64,000 bases of DNA from Actinomyces sp. Marseille-P3109 (lineage in GTDB: Bacteria > Actinomycetota > Actinomycetes > Actinomycetales > Actinomycetaceae). The translations under genes and the position numbers were made by a program. Positions 27,539 to 35,972 of the stretch are shown here, piece after piece. Within the stretch, counting starts at the first letter, position 1. Each line of letters opens with the position of its first letter. Below the pieces are notes generated by a model. It ran no database searches, was not told the DNA's origin, and saw only the letters and a program-made list of their open reading frames with translations. The stretch spans positions 2,118,609 to 2,182,608 of the forward strand of contig NZ_OOHN01000008.1 in assembly GCF_900323545.1 (NCBI RefSeq). Reading direction: 5' to 3'.

Positions 27539-29431
27539 TCAGACCTGACCGAGCCACTCGCCGGCCAGGCGGATCGCGACGATCCCGCCCAGGGTCAGGG
27601 CTGCGGTGGCGATGAGCCAGCTGGGCCCCAGGATGAGGGCGACGACGGCGCAGACCACCGCACTGGCCAGCATGAAACCGCCCACGGCTCCGGCCACGCC
27701 CGCGGGGGCGCGGGTCGACTGGTCGACGGTGGAGGTTCCCATGACCGGCCTGGGGCCGGAGTCCACGGTGGGGGCCGTCTCGTCGGCGCGCTCGGAGGAG
27801 CCCAGCAGGAGCGGTCCGCGAGCGCGGGCCACCAGCCGGGCGGGGTCGTGAACCTTGACGGTCCCGGTTGTCAGGCCCGCGGCGGCGTCGAGCACGCCGG
27901 GTTTCCAGCGCTCGGCCTCGCGGCGCAGGGGTGTCCCTCCGGCCCAGGCCAGGTATCCGGCTGCGGCCACCAGCCCGGCGCCGCCCAGGACGGCGACGAG
28001 CCACGGCGGGATCCACAGGTGCCCGGCCTCGGCGTTGCGGGCCAGGTTCATGGCGGAGACGGTGGCCAGGACCAGGCCCATGAGGGCGAAGGCCACACCG
28101 GCCAGGCGCTGCCTGCGCACCGCTGCGGGCCAGGGGGAACGGGTGCGGTTGTTGCTGGATCCCTTGGCGGGGCCTCGCCCGACGCCCCAGTCGGTGCCGG
28201 AGGAGGGCCGGCGGGGGCCGCGCCCCTTGGCCGGTCCGTGCCCCACGCCCCAGTCGGTGCCACCGCCCTGGGCCTTGATCTCCTCGGTGTCGAGGGCGTT
28301 GGTGGCCGCCTCCCAGGCGCTTGACTCGGCCAGGATGCCGGCGTCCTCCTCGGGGTCGGCTGCGGCTGCCGTGCCCGAAGGCATGTTCGTAGACATGCGG
28401 GTGGTCGCGGCAGCGGCCTGGGAGGCCGCATCGGGGGCGGCGCCGGACGAGGCGCTGGGGCGCGCCTGGTACCCATAGCCGCTGGCGGGCGGCCTTCCGG
28501 CGTCGGGAGCCGGGGCGGAGGCCGCGGAGCGGGCGGCGGCCGGTGCCGGCTGCGGCGCGTCGGCCCCGGAGGCGTCGCTGGGCACGGAGGTGGGCCTGCC
28601 CTGGGAGATGGTGAAGACACGGGTGGTCGTCGTGGCGGTCTGGGGTGAGCTGGGGCCCTCGACAGCGGTGGGCCGTACGACGGGTCGGGAGCGGTTCTCA
28701 CTGGCGGCACTGCCGGCGGCGACACCGTCCTGCCCGTTTGCAGCGGCGGCAGCGGAGCTGCTGGCGCTGGCGGAGCTGTTGCCGGGGGGCGCGACCGGGG
28801 CCGCCGTCGGGACGGGCCCGCCGCGCTCCCGGGACTCGTCGACTGGGCCACCCGTGTCATCGGCGTCGTCGCTGTCTGCACGGTCACCGGCCGCGGTCTC
28901 GACCGCAGCCTCGTTCCCGACCCCGGTCCCGTTTGCGGTGTTGCCCAGGGCTGGCTCCGGCTCGACGGGTTCAGCGCTGTCCGCGATGCGGTCCTTGGTG
29001 GCGGAGTACCCGCGGGCGAAGCCCACGGAGGCCATGGAGACCGGGGAGGCGGGAGAGGCGGCGGAGCCGGCCCAGACGGTGTCGTCATCGGCCGCGTCGG
29101 CCAGGTCGATGGCGATGGCGGCATCAACGGCGTCGGCGGTGCCCGAGGCGATGGCCTGGGCCGCCGCAGAGCGCATGTCCTCCTCCGTCATGACCGCCGC
29201 CCTACCGGCACTGCCGACACTGCCGGCGCCGCCGTCGGCTGATCCGGTGGCGGATGCGGCGGACGCGCTTGAGCCGGAGGGAGCCGGGTTGTTGCCCGGG
29301 CGGATGACCTCGAGCCGCCCGTTGCCACCGGGCCGGGTTGAGGTGTTCTTCGCCCGAGGGGCCTTCTTGGGCACGATGCCCCAGTTAACGGGACCCCGCT
29401 CGTTGTCGGGACGTCGGTCGCGGGGAGTCAT
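27539..29431 (-). CDS. Large Ser/Ala-rich membrane protein with WG-PAKG repeats
   Basis: 630 aa, not recognised. Residues 1-430 are low-complexity Ala/Ser/Pro/Gly/Thr and probably disordered. A motif is repeated three times: VNWGIVPKKAPRAK near the N-terminus (15-28), and GTDWGVGHGPAKG and GTDWGVGRGPAKG around 390-425 just before the first membrane helix. Four hydrophobic segments follow (about 438-460, 472-495, 580-605, 608-628). The start overlaps the stop of the preceding membrane protein gene by 4 bp, and that gene is coupled to purC, so the three form one transcript. Possibly an envelope scaffold; no function can be claimed. Confidence 0.75.
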   Translation of the reverse strand: MTPRDRRPDNERGPVNWGIVPKKAPRAKNTSTRPGGNGRLEVIRPGNNPAPSGSSASAASATGSADGGAGSVGSAGRAAVMTEEDMRSAAAQAIASGTADAVDAAIAIDLADAADDDTVWAGSAASPASPVSMASVGFARGYSATKDRIADSAEPVEPEPALGNTANGTGVGNEAAVETAAGDRADSDDADDTGGPVDESRERGGPVPTAAPVAPPGNSSASASSSAAAAANGQDGVAAGSAASENRSRPVVRPTAVEGPSSPQTATTTTRVFTISQGRPTSVPSDASGADAPQPAPAAARSAASAPAPDAGRPPASGYGYQARPSASSGAAPDAASQAAAATTRMSTNMPSGTAAAADPEEDAGILAESSAWEAATNALDTEEIKAQGGGTDWGVGHGPAKGRGPRRPSSGTDWGVGRGPAKGSSNNRTRSPWPAAVRRQRLAGVAFALMGLVLATVSAMNLARNAEAGHLWIPPWLVAVLGGAGLVAAAGYLAWAGGTPLRREAERWKPGVLDAAAGLTTGTVKVHDPARLVARARGPLLLGSSERADETAPTVDSGPRPVMGTSTVDQSTRAPAGVAGAVGGFMLASAVVCAVVALILGPSWLIATAALTLGGIVAIRLAGEWLGQV

Positions 29432-30195
29432 GAGATCACCTGTCCCAGGATGGAGGCGAGCCCCAGGGCCACGAGCACGAAGCCGGTGGCGCCGAGCAGG
29501 AGCTGGCCGACGCGGATAAGGGTCTCGCCGGTGGAGGTCCCGGCCAGGCGCTCGTCGGCCGCACGCCCGAGTGACGTCGCGGCCAGCGCGGTGGTGACCG
29601 GGCCGGAGACCACGTCGAGGGTGGTCAGCTCGCGCCGCCCGGTCGACTCTGGAACCAGCACCTTGGTTCCCGGCACGGTGAGCGTCACCAGCTCGGTCCC
29701 GGGCTGGGGTGCTCCGACGCCGTCGGGTCCCGAGCCCCGCTGCGAGGACTGGGAGCCCTTGCCCGCCCTGCCCTTGGTGTTCCTGCCGTTCGAGGCGCTT
29801 GCAGCCTTCTTGGCGGCCTCGGCCTCGGCCTGCCGGCGAGCCTGGGCCGCGCGGACCCGGTTGCGCTCCAGGCGCAGGCGGGGGGCGTTGACCACCAGGG
29901 AGCGGGCGGAGACCCGCAGGGAGGAGAGCATGCCCAGCCCCACGAGGATGAGGGCGGTGCCGCCCAGGATGCGGGAGGTGCTGGTGACCCCGAGGGCGGA
30001 GGTGATGGCTGCTGACAGCGCCAGGACGATGGTCAGGACGATCAGGCCGATGAGGATGTAGAAGCCCGGGCCGGGCTTGAAGGCGCGGGCCGTGCTCCCG
30101 TCAGAGGCATCGGAGGGTGCCGACGAGTCGTACGAGCCGGCCGAGGACCTTCCCTGGGCCGACCGGGGGACGGAGGAGGGCGAGGTCGGGGTCAT
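29428..30195 (-). CDS. Membrane protein of unknown function, coupled to purC
   Basis: 255 aa. A Ser-rich N-terminal tail (1-42) leads to two hydrophobic segments ([21 protein letters not shown] and [18 protein letters not shown]), a basic, probably helical stretch rich in Arg/Ala/Glu ([21 protein letters not shown]), a short beta-like domain ([33 protein letters not shown]), and a final membrane helix ([20 protein letters not shown]). It overlaps purC by four bases upstream and the 630-aa protein gene by four bases downstream. No known family recognised. Confidence 0.72.
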   Translation of the reverse strand: MTPTSPSSVPRSAQGRSSAGSYDSSAPSDASDGSTARAFKPGPGFYILIGLIVLTIVLALSAAITSALGVTSTSRILGGTALILVGLGMLSSLRVSARSLVVNAPRLRLERNRVRAAQARRQAEAEAAKKAASASNGRNTKGRAGKGSQSSQRGSGPDGVGAPQPGTELVTLTVPGTKVLVPESTGRRELTTLDVVSGPVTTALAATSLGRAADERLAGTSTGETLIRVGQLLLGATGFVLVALGLASILGQVIS

Positions 30196-31142
30196 GACAG
30201 CTCCAGGGGATGGCCGGTCAGTCGCTCGTAGGCCTCGAGGTAGCGCTCCCGGGTCCGCTCGACGACGTCGTCGGGCAGGGCCGGGGGCTCCTGACCGCCG
30301 TCGCGGTCCCAGCCGGAGGCCGGCGCGGTGAGCCAGTCGCGCACGTACTGCTTGTCGAAGGAGGGGGTGACCCGGCCGGGCTCCCAGGCGTCGGCGGGCC
30401 AGAAACGGGAGGAGTCGGGGGTGAGGACCTCATCGCCGAGGACCAGATCGCCGCTGGTATCGGTGCCGAACTCGAACTTGGTGTCGGCCAGGATGATGCC
30501 GCGGTCGCGGGCGATCTCGGCGGCCCGGCCGTAGAGGGCCAGGGTGGTCTCACGCAGGGCGGTGGCGGCCGGTTCCCCCACCATCTGGATGACGCGTTCG
30601 AAGGTGACGTTCTCGTCGTGCTCGCCGAGCTCGGCCTTGGCGGCCGGGGTGAAGATCGGCTCGGGCAGGCGGGAGGCCTCGGTCAGGCCCTCGGGCAGGG
30701 GCACGCCGCACACGGATCGGCCCTCCTGGTACTCGGCCAGGCCCGAGCCGGTGAGGTAGCCGCGGGCCACGCACTCCACCGGGTGCATCTCCAGGCGCCG
30801 GCAGATCATGGCGCGCCCGGCGACCTGGTCGGGGACGTCGAGGGAGACGAGGTGGTTCGGGACGACGTCGGCGAGCTGCTCGAACCACCAGGCGCTCAGG
30901 GCGGTGAGGACTCTGCCCTTGTCCGGGATCGGGGTGGACAGGATGTGGTCGTAGGCGCTGATGCGGTCCGAGGCGACCACGAGGAGCACGTCCTGTCCGC
31001 TCCAGGGGCCCTCGGCGACGGGAGCGTAGACGTCTCTCACCTTGCCGCTGGAGAGGTGCTCCCAGCCTGGGATGGTGGGGGCCTGGGACGCGGGTGCTGA
31101 GGCTCCGAGGCTGACGGAGGCGGAGCTCGCGGACTGAGTCAT
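30192..31142 (-). CDS. purC: SAICAR synthase
   Basis: 316 aa; joins aspartate to CAIR with ATP. Diagnostic pieces: [13 protein letters not shown] (ATP-site glycine loop), [32 protein letters not shown], and the C-terminal [11 protein letters not shown]...[17 protein letters not shown]. The ATG at 31142 is used because the longer frame adds 34 unconserved residues; a GGGGG stretch lies just upstream. It lies 284 bp after purD on the same strand and is coupled by ATGA overlap to two membrane protein genes. Confidence 0.95.
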   Translation of the reverse strand: MTQSASSASVSLGASAPASQAPTIPGWEHLSSGKVRDVYAPVAEGPWSGQDVLLVVASDRISAYDHILSTPIPDKGRVLTALSAWWFEQLADVVPNHLVSLDVPDQVAGRAMICRRLEMHPVECVARGYLTGSGLAEYQEGRSVCGVPLPEGLTEASRLPEPIFTPAAKAELGEHDENVTFERVIQMVGEPAATALRETTLALYGRAAEIARDRGIILADTKFEFGTDTSGDLVLGDEVLTPDSSRFWPADAWEPGRVTPSFDKQYVRDWLTAPASGWDRDGGQEPPALPDDVVERTRERYLEAYERLTGHPLELS

Positions 31143-31426
31143 ACCCCCATCCTGCCATCGGCGGGCACCGTGTGTCCGGTTCCGAGCGGCGGCGTCGTCT
31201 GCGTGAGTCGCCACTTCCTCCCTCTTCGCATACCGCGCCATCACGCCATTTCATTCGGGTCGCCTCAGGAACGGCCCCGGGTGCCGACCGGAGCAATTCC
31301 GACCGGTGGGAAGGAGACGAATCGAGCAGACGGGAGGCCTCGGACGGCCGACCCGGACGCTGACGTGGGTCAACACCGACGCCGGCGGGCACGGCGCAAC
31401 ACTGCCGGCGACGCCGCGAGAAAATA

Positions 31427-32713
31427 TCACGAACAGGTAACGGCTGTGCGCTTGGTCTCAGAAGAAGTCCGGGCGATGTCGGTGCGGTAGTGGGCGCCCT
31501 CCAACTCGATGCGCTCGACGGCCTCGTAGGCGCGCGCCCGCGCGTCCTCCACCGTGGGGCCCAGGGCGACGACGGACAGGACGCGCCCGCCGGTGGACAC
31601 CAGCTCGCCGCGCTCGGTGGTGCCGGTGCCGGCGTGCAGGACGTGGACGTCGTCGAGCTCCTCGGCGGCCTCGATCCCGGAGATGGCGCCGCCGGTGGTC
31701 ACGGTGCCGGGGTAGCCGGGGGCGGCGATGACGACGTCGACGGCGCACTGATCGGACCAGGTGGGTTCGGGGACTTCGGCCAGGGCGCTGGTGGCGGCGG
31801 CGTGGAGCAGTTCGGGCAGGGAGGAGGTCAGGCGGGCCAGGACGGCCTGGGTCTCGGGGTCGCCGAAGCGGACGTTGAACTCGACGACGCGCAGTCCGCG
31901 GCCGGTCAGGGCCAGGCCGCAGTAGAGCAGGCCGATGAAGCTGGTACCGCGGCGGGCCATCTCGTCGACGACGGGCTGGGCGACCTCGCGCACCACCTGC
32001 TCGGCCAGATCGGCCGGCGCCCATGAAAGGGGCGAGTAGGCGCCCATGCCGCCGGTGTTGGGGCCGGCGTCCTCGTCGAGGAGCCGCTTGAAGTCCTGGG
32101 CGGGAGCCAGGGGGCGGACAGTGGCGCCGTCGCACACGCAGAACAGGGATGCCTCGGGGCCGTCGAGGTAGTCCTCGACGACGACGCGGCCGCCGCCGCG
32201 GCTCAGGCAGGCGCGTCCGTGGGCCAGGGCGACGGGGTACTCGTCGGTGACGACGACGCCCTTGCCTGCGGCCAGGCCGTCCTCCTTGACGACGTAGGGG
32301 CTGCCGAAGCGGTCCAGCGCGGCGGCCAGCTCGGCCTCGGTGGTGCACACGGCGGCCTCGGCGGTGGGCACGCCGGCGGCGGCCATGACCTCCTTGGCGA
32401 AGGCCTTGGAGCCCTCCAGGCGGGCGGCCTCGGCGCCGGGGCCGAAGCAGGGGATCCCGGCGTCGCGCACGGCGTCGGCGACGCCGGCAACCAGGGGCGC
32501 CTCGGGGCCGACGACGACGAGGTCGGCCCCCATCTGGGTGGCCAGGGCGACGACCTCCTCGGGGACGCAGGGGTCGATGTTGAGGTTCGTGGCGATGGCC
32601 GCGGTCCCGGGGTTGCCCGGAGCGACGACGAGCTCGGTGGTCTGCGGATCACGGGCGAGGGCACGGGCCAGGGCGTGCTCGCGCGCGCCGGAGCCGAGGA
32701 GCAGGATCTTCAC
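31427..32713 (-). CDS. purD: Phosphoribosylamine-glycine ligase (GAR synthetase)
   Basis: 428-aa ATP-grasp enzyme of the second purine step. MKILLLGSGAREHALARAL and VAPGNPGTAAIATNLNID open the N-domain; ATP-grasp pieces include YVVKEDGLAAGKGVVVTDEY and VVEFNVRFGDPETQ. Normal length, ending with a slightly extended tail (RTSSETKRTAVTCS). It lies upstream of purC on the same strand, probably in a shared unit. The next 523 bp upstream hold a palindromic repeat element. Confidence 0.96.
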   Translation of the reverse strand: MKILLLGSGAREHALARALARDPQTTELVVAPGNPGTAAIATNLNIDPCVPEEVVALATQMGADLVVVGPEAPLVAGVADAVRDAGIPCFGPGAEAARLEGSKAFAKEVMAAAGVPTAEAAVCTTEAELAAALDRFGSPYVVKEDGLAAGKGVVVTDEYPVALAHGRACLSRGGGRVVVEDYLDGPEASLFCVCDGATVRPLAPAQDFKRLLDEDAGPNTGGMGAYSPLSWAPADLAEQVVREVAQPVVDEMARRGTSFIGLLYCGLALTGRGLRVVEFNVRFGDPETQAVLARLTSSLPELLHAAATSALAEVPEPTWSDQCAVDVVIAAPGYPGTVTTGGAISGIEAAEELDDVHVLHAGTGTTERGELVSTGGRVLSVVALGPTVEDARARAYEAVERIELEGAHYRTDIARTSSETKRTAVTCS

Positions 32714-33236
32714 GGCCTCAGCCTAGAGGATCGAGGCTGCATCACGCCCGGAATCACAGGCACCGCGCGTCCTGGCACCGATGTGTTGTCTCATGGCTTC
32801 TGAGGGTTTTGGGGGTCAGAGCACCTGAGACAGGGGCGAGGCGGGCCACCCGGGTGCCAGGGTTACTTGATCGCGTCGCTGAAGGGGCGCGCTTGGTGAC
32901 CCTGGTGGCGTTCGGCGCGTACTGCACGAGGGTCGGGGGCTACTGGCCGACAGTCGGGGGTACTCCACGGGGGTCCGGGTCTCGTGCAGTACGGACAATC
33001 CCTGGCCAGTACACCCCCACCCTCGTGCAGTAGCCGACCTACAGGTGCCCCAGTGGCCAGGGCGGCGATGTCCGCTCTGCCGGGGGCTCACAGGGCCCCT
33101 ACCGGCGCCCCAGCAGTGGAACCAGGCATCGGTCAGGTCTCGTTCCCCCGGGCGGCCCGCCCTGCCCGCGCCTCAGAAGCCATGACACTCACACGTCTCT
33201 GAGGTGAGGAGACACGACAGAGAGCACGACAGAGAG
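32714..33236. other. Intergenic region between purD and the two-domain VOC gene
   Basis: 523 bp with no supported gene. Most of it (32791-33185) is occupied by the palindromic element listed separately. The ~75 bp next to the purD start should hold the purD promoter and leader; no known riboswitch could be recognised by eye. Confidence 0.5.
32791..33185. repeat. Palindromic intergenic element, copy 1
   Basis: Bounded by a 14-bp terminal inverted repeat, TCATGGCTTCTGAG (32791-32804) and CTCAGAAGCCATGA (33172-33185). Inside, 29-base arms at 32920-32948 and 33004-33032 pair at 26 of 29 positions, and the word CTCGTGCAGTA occurs at 32981-32991 and 33022-33032 and inverted at 32920-32930. The first 243 bp align block for block with 39216-39469. 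No open frame of credible coding character. Element identity (non-coding RNA, MITE-like or protein-binding site) is unknown. Confidence 0.8.
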
Positions 33237-34019
33237 TCAGAAGGTGGTGAGCAGGAAGCGCGCCCCGTGCGGGTCGGCCACCTCCACCATGCGTCCGAAC
33301 GTGAAGTCGATGGGCTCGACGACGACGGTCCCCCCGAGCTCGCGCACCCGCCGAGCGGCGGCGTCCGCGTCCTCAACCCCGAAGTAGATGCGCCAGCGCG
33401 AGGGGACCTCCTCACTCCCGAAGTAGCCGGCCCGGCCGACGCCGCTCACAGACCGGCCCCCGACGACGCTCGTGTAGAAGGGCTGCTCCTGGTCGGCGAT
33501 GGTCAGCCGGCGGGTGGGCCACCCGGCGGCCTCCCGGTAGAAGCGCTCGGCCAGCTCCAGGTCGCTGGCCAGGACGTCGAACCACACCGGCATCCCGGCC
33601 TGGTAGGGGTAGGGACCCTCAAAGTCCTCATCTTGCAGGAGTCCGACGACGTTACCGTCGGGGTCGGAGGCGAGGGCGTAGGCCATGGTCTCAGTGACGT
33701 GAGTGGGCTCCACAACGACACCCCCACCGGCTCCCTTGGCGGCTCCGGCTGCGGCACGGACGTCGTCGACCATGAAGCTCACCCGCCAGCCGGGGTCCCC
33801 GTGCGCCTCCTCGGCAGGCTCGAAGGAGCCGATGAGCCGACCGTCGTGATGCACCTCGGTGGTCAGCGGCTCGCCCGGTTCGGCAGGGGTGATCTCCCAG
33901 CCGAGAAGGTTCCGGTAGAAGGCGGCCGAGGCGTCGATGTCCGGTGTGTACAGCTCGATCCAGCAGGGAAAGCCGGCAAGGCGCTCAGCGGGCAGGGCAT
34001 TGGCGGTGGTGTCGGTCAT
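33237..34019 (-). CDS. Two-domain VOC family protein
   Basis: 260 aa with tandem VOC modules: the first from FPCWIELYTPDIDASAAFYRNLLGWEI to DPDGNVVGLLQDEDFEG, the second from MPVWFDVLASDLELAERFYREAAGWPTR to DPHGARFLLTTF. This arrangement matches actinobacterial hydroxylase/glyoxalase-like proteins (for example CFP30-type); substrate unknown. The ATG at 34019 has AAGGAG upstream; the longer frame lacks conservation signs. It lies 137 bp downstream of an AraC-type regulator on the same strand, which may control it. Confidence 0.88.
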   Translation of the reverse strand: MTDTTANALPAERLAGFPCWIELYTPDIDASAAFYRNLLGWEITPAEPGEPLTTEVHHDGRLIGSFEPAEEAHGDPGWRVSFMVDDVRAAAGAAKGAGGGVVVEPTHVTETMAYALASDPDGNVVGLLQDEDFEGPYPYQAGMPVWFDVLASDLELAERFYREAAGWPTRRLTIADQEQPFYTSVVGGRSVSGVGRAGYFGSEEVPSRWRIYFGVEDADAAARRVRELGGTVVVEPIDFTFGRMVEVADPHGARFLLTTF

Positions 34020-34156
34020 CAGTGGCTCCTTACGTATCCAGCTGCGTGTCGAGGGACGTTGTGACGCTCCACGACGGTAGACCGGCCGGCGCACGGCGAA
34101 CGACTCCGATCCTGCTCTCTTGAGCGATGCCCGTTTCAGACCACCTCAGACGACCG

Positions 34157-34984
34157 TCAGACGACCATCGCCGCCAGGGCCACGAGGACCGCGGGATCCC
34201 AGGGGAGGGCGGCGCGCACCGGAAGGGTGACGGCGCCGATGACGGGTGCCGACGGGACACGGAGCCTCGCGACGAGAGGGCTTGTGGGGGCCAGGTGCTC
34301 GTGGACGCTGGCGCCGTCGGGAAGGATGGTGGCGAGGATCCAGGGGGCGCCCGGAACCACGGGCAGCTCCACCTCGTCAATACCGCGACGCAGCGTCCCG
34401 GTGGCCGGCAGCCCGCTGGGGACGGGGCGGGGAAAGGTACCGACCCACTGATGGGGGGCGGGTCCGAGTGCGCGGCGCATCTCCTCAGGGACTTCCGGGC
34501 GGACACGGATCCTCCCCGCCGCCGGCACCAGGAGGCTCACGGCCGGCAGGGTTCGCTCGGCGATCCGGTCGGCGATGCGACGCAGGGCGCCGGGCGGGAT
34601 TCCGACGTCGCGCAGGAAGCGCCGGCTGAAGGTACCCACCGAGGTGTAGCCGACTTCGTGACAGGTCTCGGCCACGCCCATCCGGTGGGCGACGAGGAGG
34701 TGCTTGGCCTCGTGCAGTCGCCAGGCAGCCAGGTAGTCCATGGGCGAGGTTCCGACGGCGGCCGTGAAGACCCGGGTGAGGTGGGAGGGGCTGTAGGCGA
34801 GGTGCGCCGAGAGGTCCCCGATGGTGACCCGATCGCGGAAATGGTTGCGCAGGTACCGGGTGGCTCGCAGCGCCAGATCGGCGGCGGTCTCGTCGAGCAG
34901 CCGACCCACCTGTGCGCCGTCGGCGGCTGGAGCCTCATGGGAGGAGCCTGGCGTCATGAGCCCGTCAGGTGAGTACTCGCGCAT
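34157..34984 (-). CDS. AraC-family transcriptional regulator
   Basis: 275 aa with an unusual N-terminal position of the double helix-turn-helix (about residues 40-135): IGDLSAHLAYSPSHLTRVFTAAVGTSPMDYLAAWRL and VAETCHEVGYTSVGTFSRRFLRDVGIPPGALRR. The C-terminal ~140 residues (PAVSLLVPAAG... to the end) form a beta-rich region that may bind a ligand. Upstream of and probably regulating the two-domain VOC gene, perhaps with itself. Confidence 0.88.
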   Translation of the reverse strand: MREYSPDGLMTPGSSHEAPAADGAQVGRLLDETAADLALRATRYLRNHFRDRVTIGDLSAHLAYSPSHLTRVFTAAVGTSPMDYLAAWRLHEAKHLLVAHRMGVAETCHEVGYTSVGTFSRRFLRDVGIPPGALRRIADRIAERTLPAVSLLVPAAGRIRVRPEVPEEMRRALGPAPHQWVGTFPRPVPSGLPATGTLRRGIDEVELPVVPGAPWILATILPDGASVHEHLAPTSPLVARLRVPSAPVIGAVTLPVRAALPWDPAVLVALAAMVV

Positions 34985-35298
34985 GACGTCACGTTACACA
35001 GCGGTGACCTCCGGGAGGAGGAGTGGCGCCCCAGCCACCAGGGACGGCTGGAGGGAAGGCCCGCCCAGCGCGGCGCAGCCGGGCCACGGTCGGACACCCG
35101 GCTCACGCTCGCATCCGTCGTCTTGAGTCTGGCTGTCACGTCTTGAGCGAGATAGGTTCCCACCCGCTCGTGGCGAAGGATCTGGAGTCTCCTATGTCGA
35201 GGGTTCCACCGGCCGATACGCCGAAATAGGCCGCCCCGTCAGAAAACCTGACTTGCTATGCTAGGACGACAACTGAAGCACGCCCAGAAAACAGATCG
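34985..35298. other. Intergenic region, divergent promoters
   Basis: 314 bp between the AraC gene (-) and a membrane protein gene (+). The end near 35240-35280 is locally AT-richer (AAAACCTGACTTGCTATGCTA) and likely includes the promoter of the rightward gene. No repeat or RNA gene seen. Confidence 0.35.
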
Positions 35299-35901
35299 AT
35301 GTCGACTCCCCAGAACCAACCCCCGTACCAGCCTCCCTATCAGGCTGTGCCCCCGTACGGACAGCAGCGCCCCCGCCCGACTCACGTGGGGAAGCTGATC
35401 ACGGCGATCATCCTGCTCGTCGCCGGCCCATTTCTGGGACTGCTCATCGCGGGCATCGGTTCCGCCATCGTCCTCGCCAACATCGCCACGAGTGGAGACG
35501 TCATCACCAACGGACAGCAGGTCACTCTGAGCAGCAACGATGAGCGCACCCTGTACGTACCGGAAGACGCCATCGCCAGCGCCTGCACCGTCACCGCCCC
35601 GGACGGCAAGGAGGTCCCCACCTCTCACAGCACCGGGTCGCACATCTCCAACAACTACGGCAGCTATGACTCTGTCCTGTCATTCAAAGTCACAAAGGCG
35701 GGAGATTATCGCGTCTCATGCGATGGCCTGAGTGACACCGATCCAGTCTTTGTAGGCCCCGGTCTCACCTTCCACCTATTCCACCTATTCGTGTGGCCGC
35801 TCGCGGCAGGGCTCTGCAGCGGCGTGGCCTGCTGGATCATCGCCGTCATTCTCCTCGTTCGACGCCACCGAGCCCTCGCCGCGCAGACTCAAGTGGGCTG
35901 A
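35299..35901 (+). CDS. Membrane protein with Pro/Tyr-rich N-terminus
   Basis: 200 aa, unknown. MSTPQNQPPYQPPYQAVPPYG is a cytoplasmic-style proline/tyrosine-rich tail; a membrane helix (LITAIILLVAGPFLGLLIAGIGSAIVLA) is followed by an outside domain of ~95 residues with two cysteines (SACTVTAP and YRVSCDG) that could pair, and a second helix (PLAAGLCSGVACWIIAVILLV). The arrangement recalls the tails of the LppM-like proteins at 42-48 kb, but no shared domain is evident. It is a single gene, bordered on the right by AT-rich DNA. Confidence 0.7.
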   Translation: MSTPQNQPPYQPPYQAVPPYGQQRPRPTHVGKLITAIILLVAGPFLGLLIAGIGSAIVLANIATSGDVITNGQQVTLSSNDERTLYVPEDAIASACTVTAPDGKEVPTSHSTGSHISNNYGSYDSVLSFKVTKAGDYRVSCDGLSDTDPVFVGPGLTFHLFHLFVWPLAAGLCSGVACWIIAVILLVRRHRALAAQTQVG

Positions 35902-35972
35902 CCCCGACGCGGAACCGCCAGGACACTCACACCCGGGAGACATCGAGTTCCCAGGAGATCGCGGGCAATCAA

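Noticed and set aside
31143..31426. Small gene between purC and purD on the plus strand
   Set aside because: Short frames there lack a ribosome site and sensible composition; the region is better read as the purD-purC spacer.
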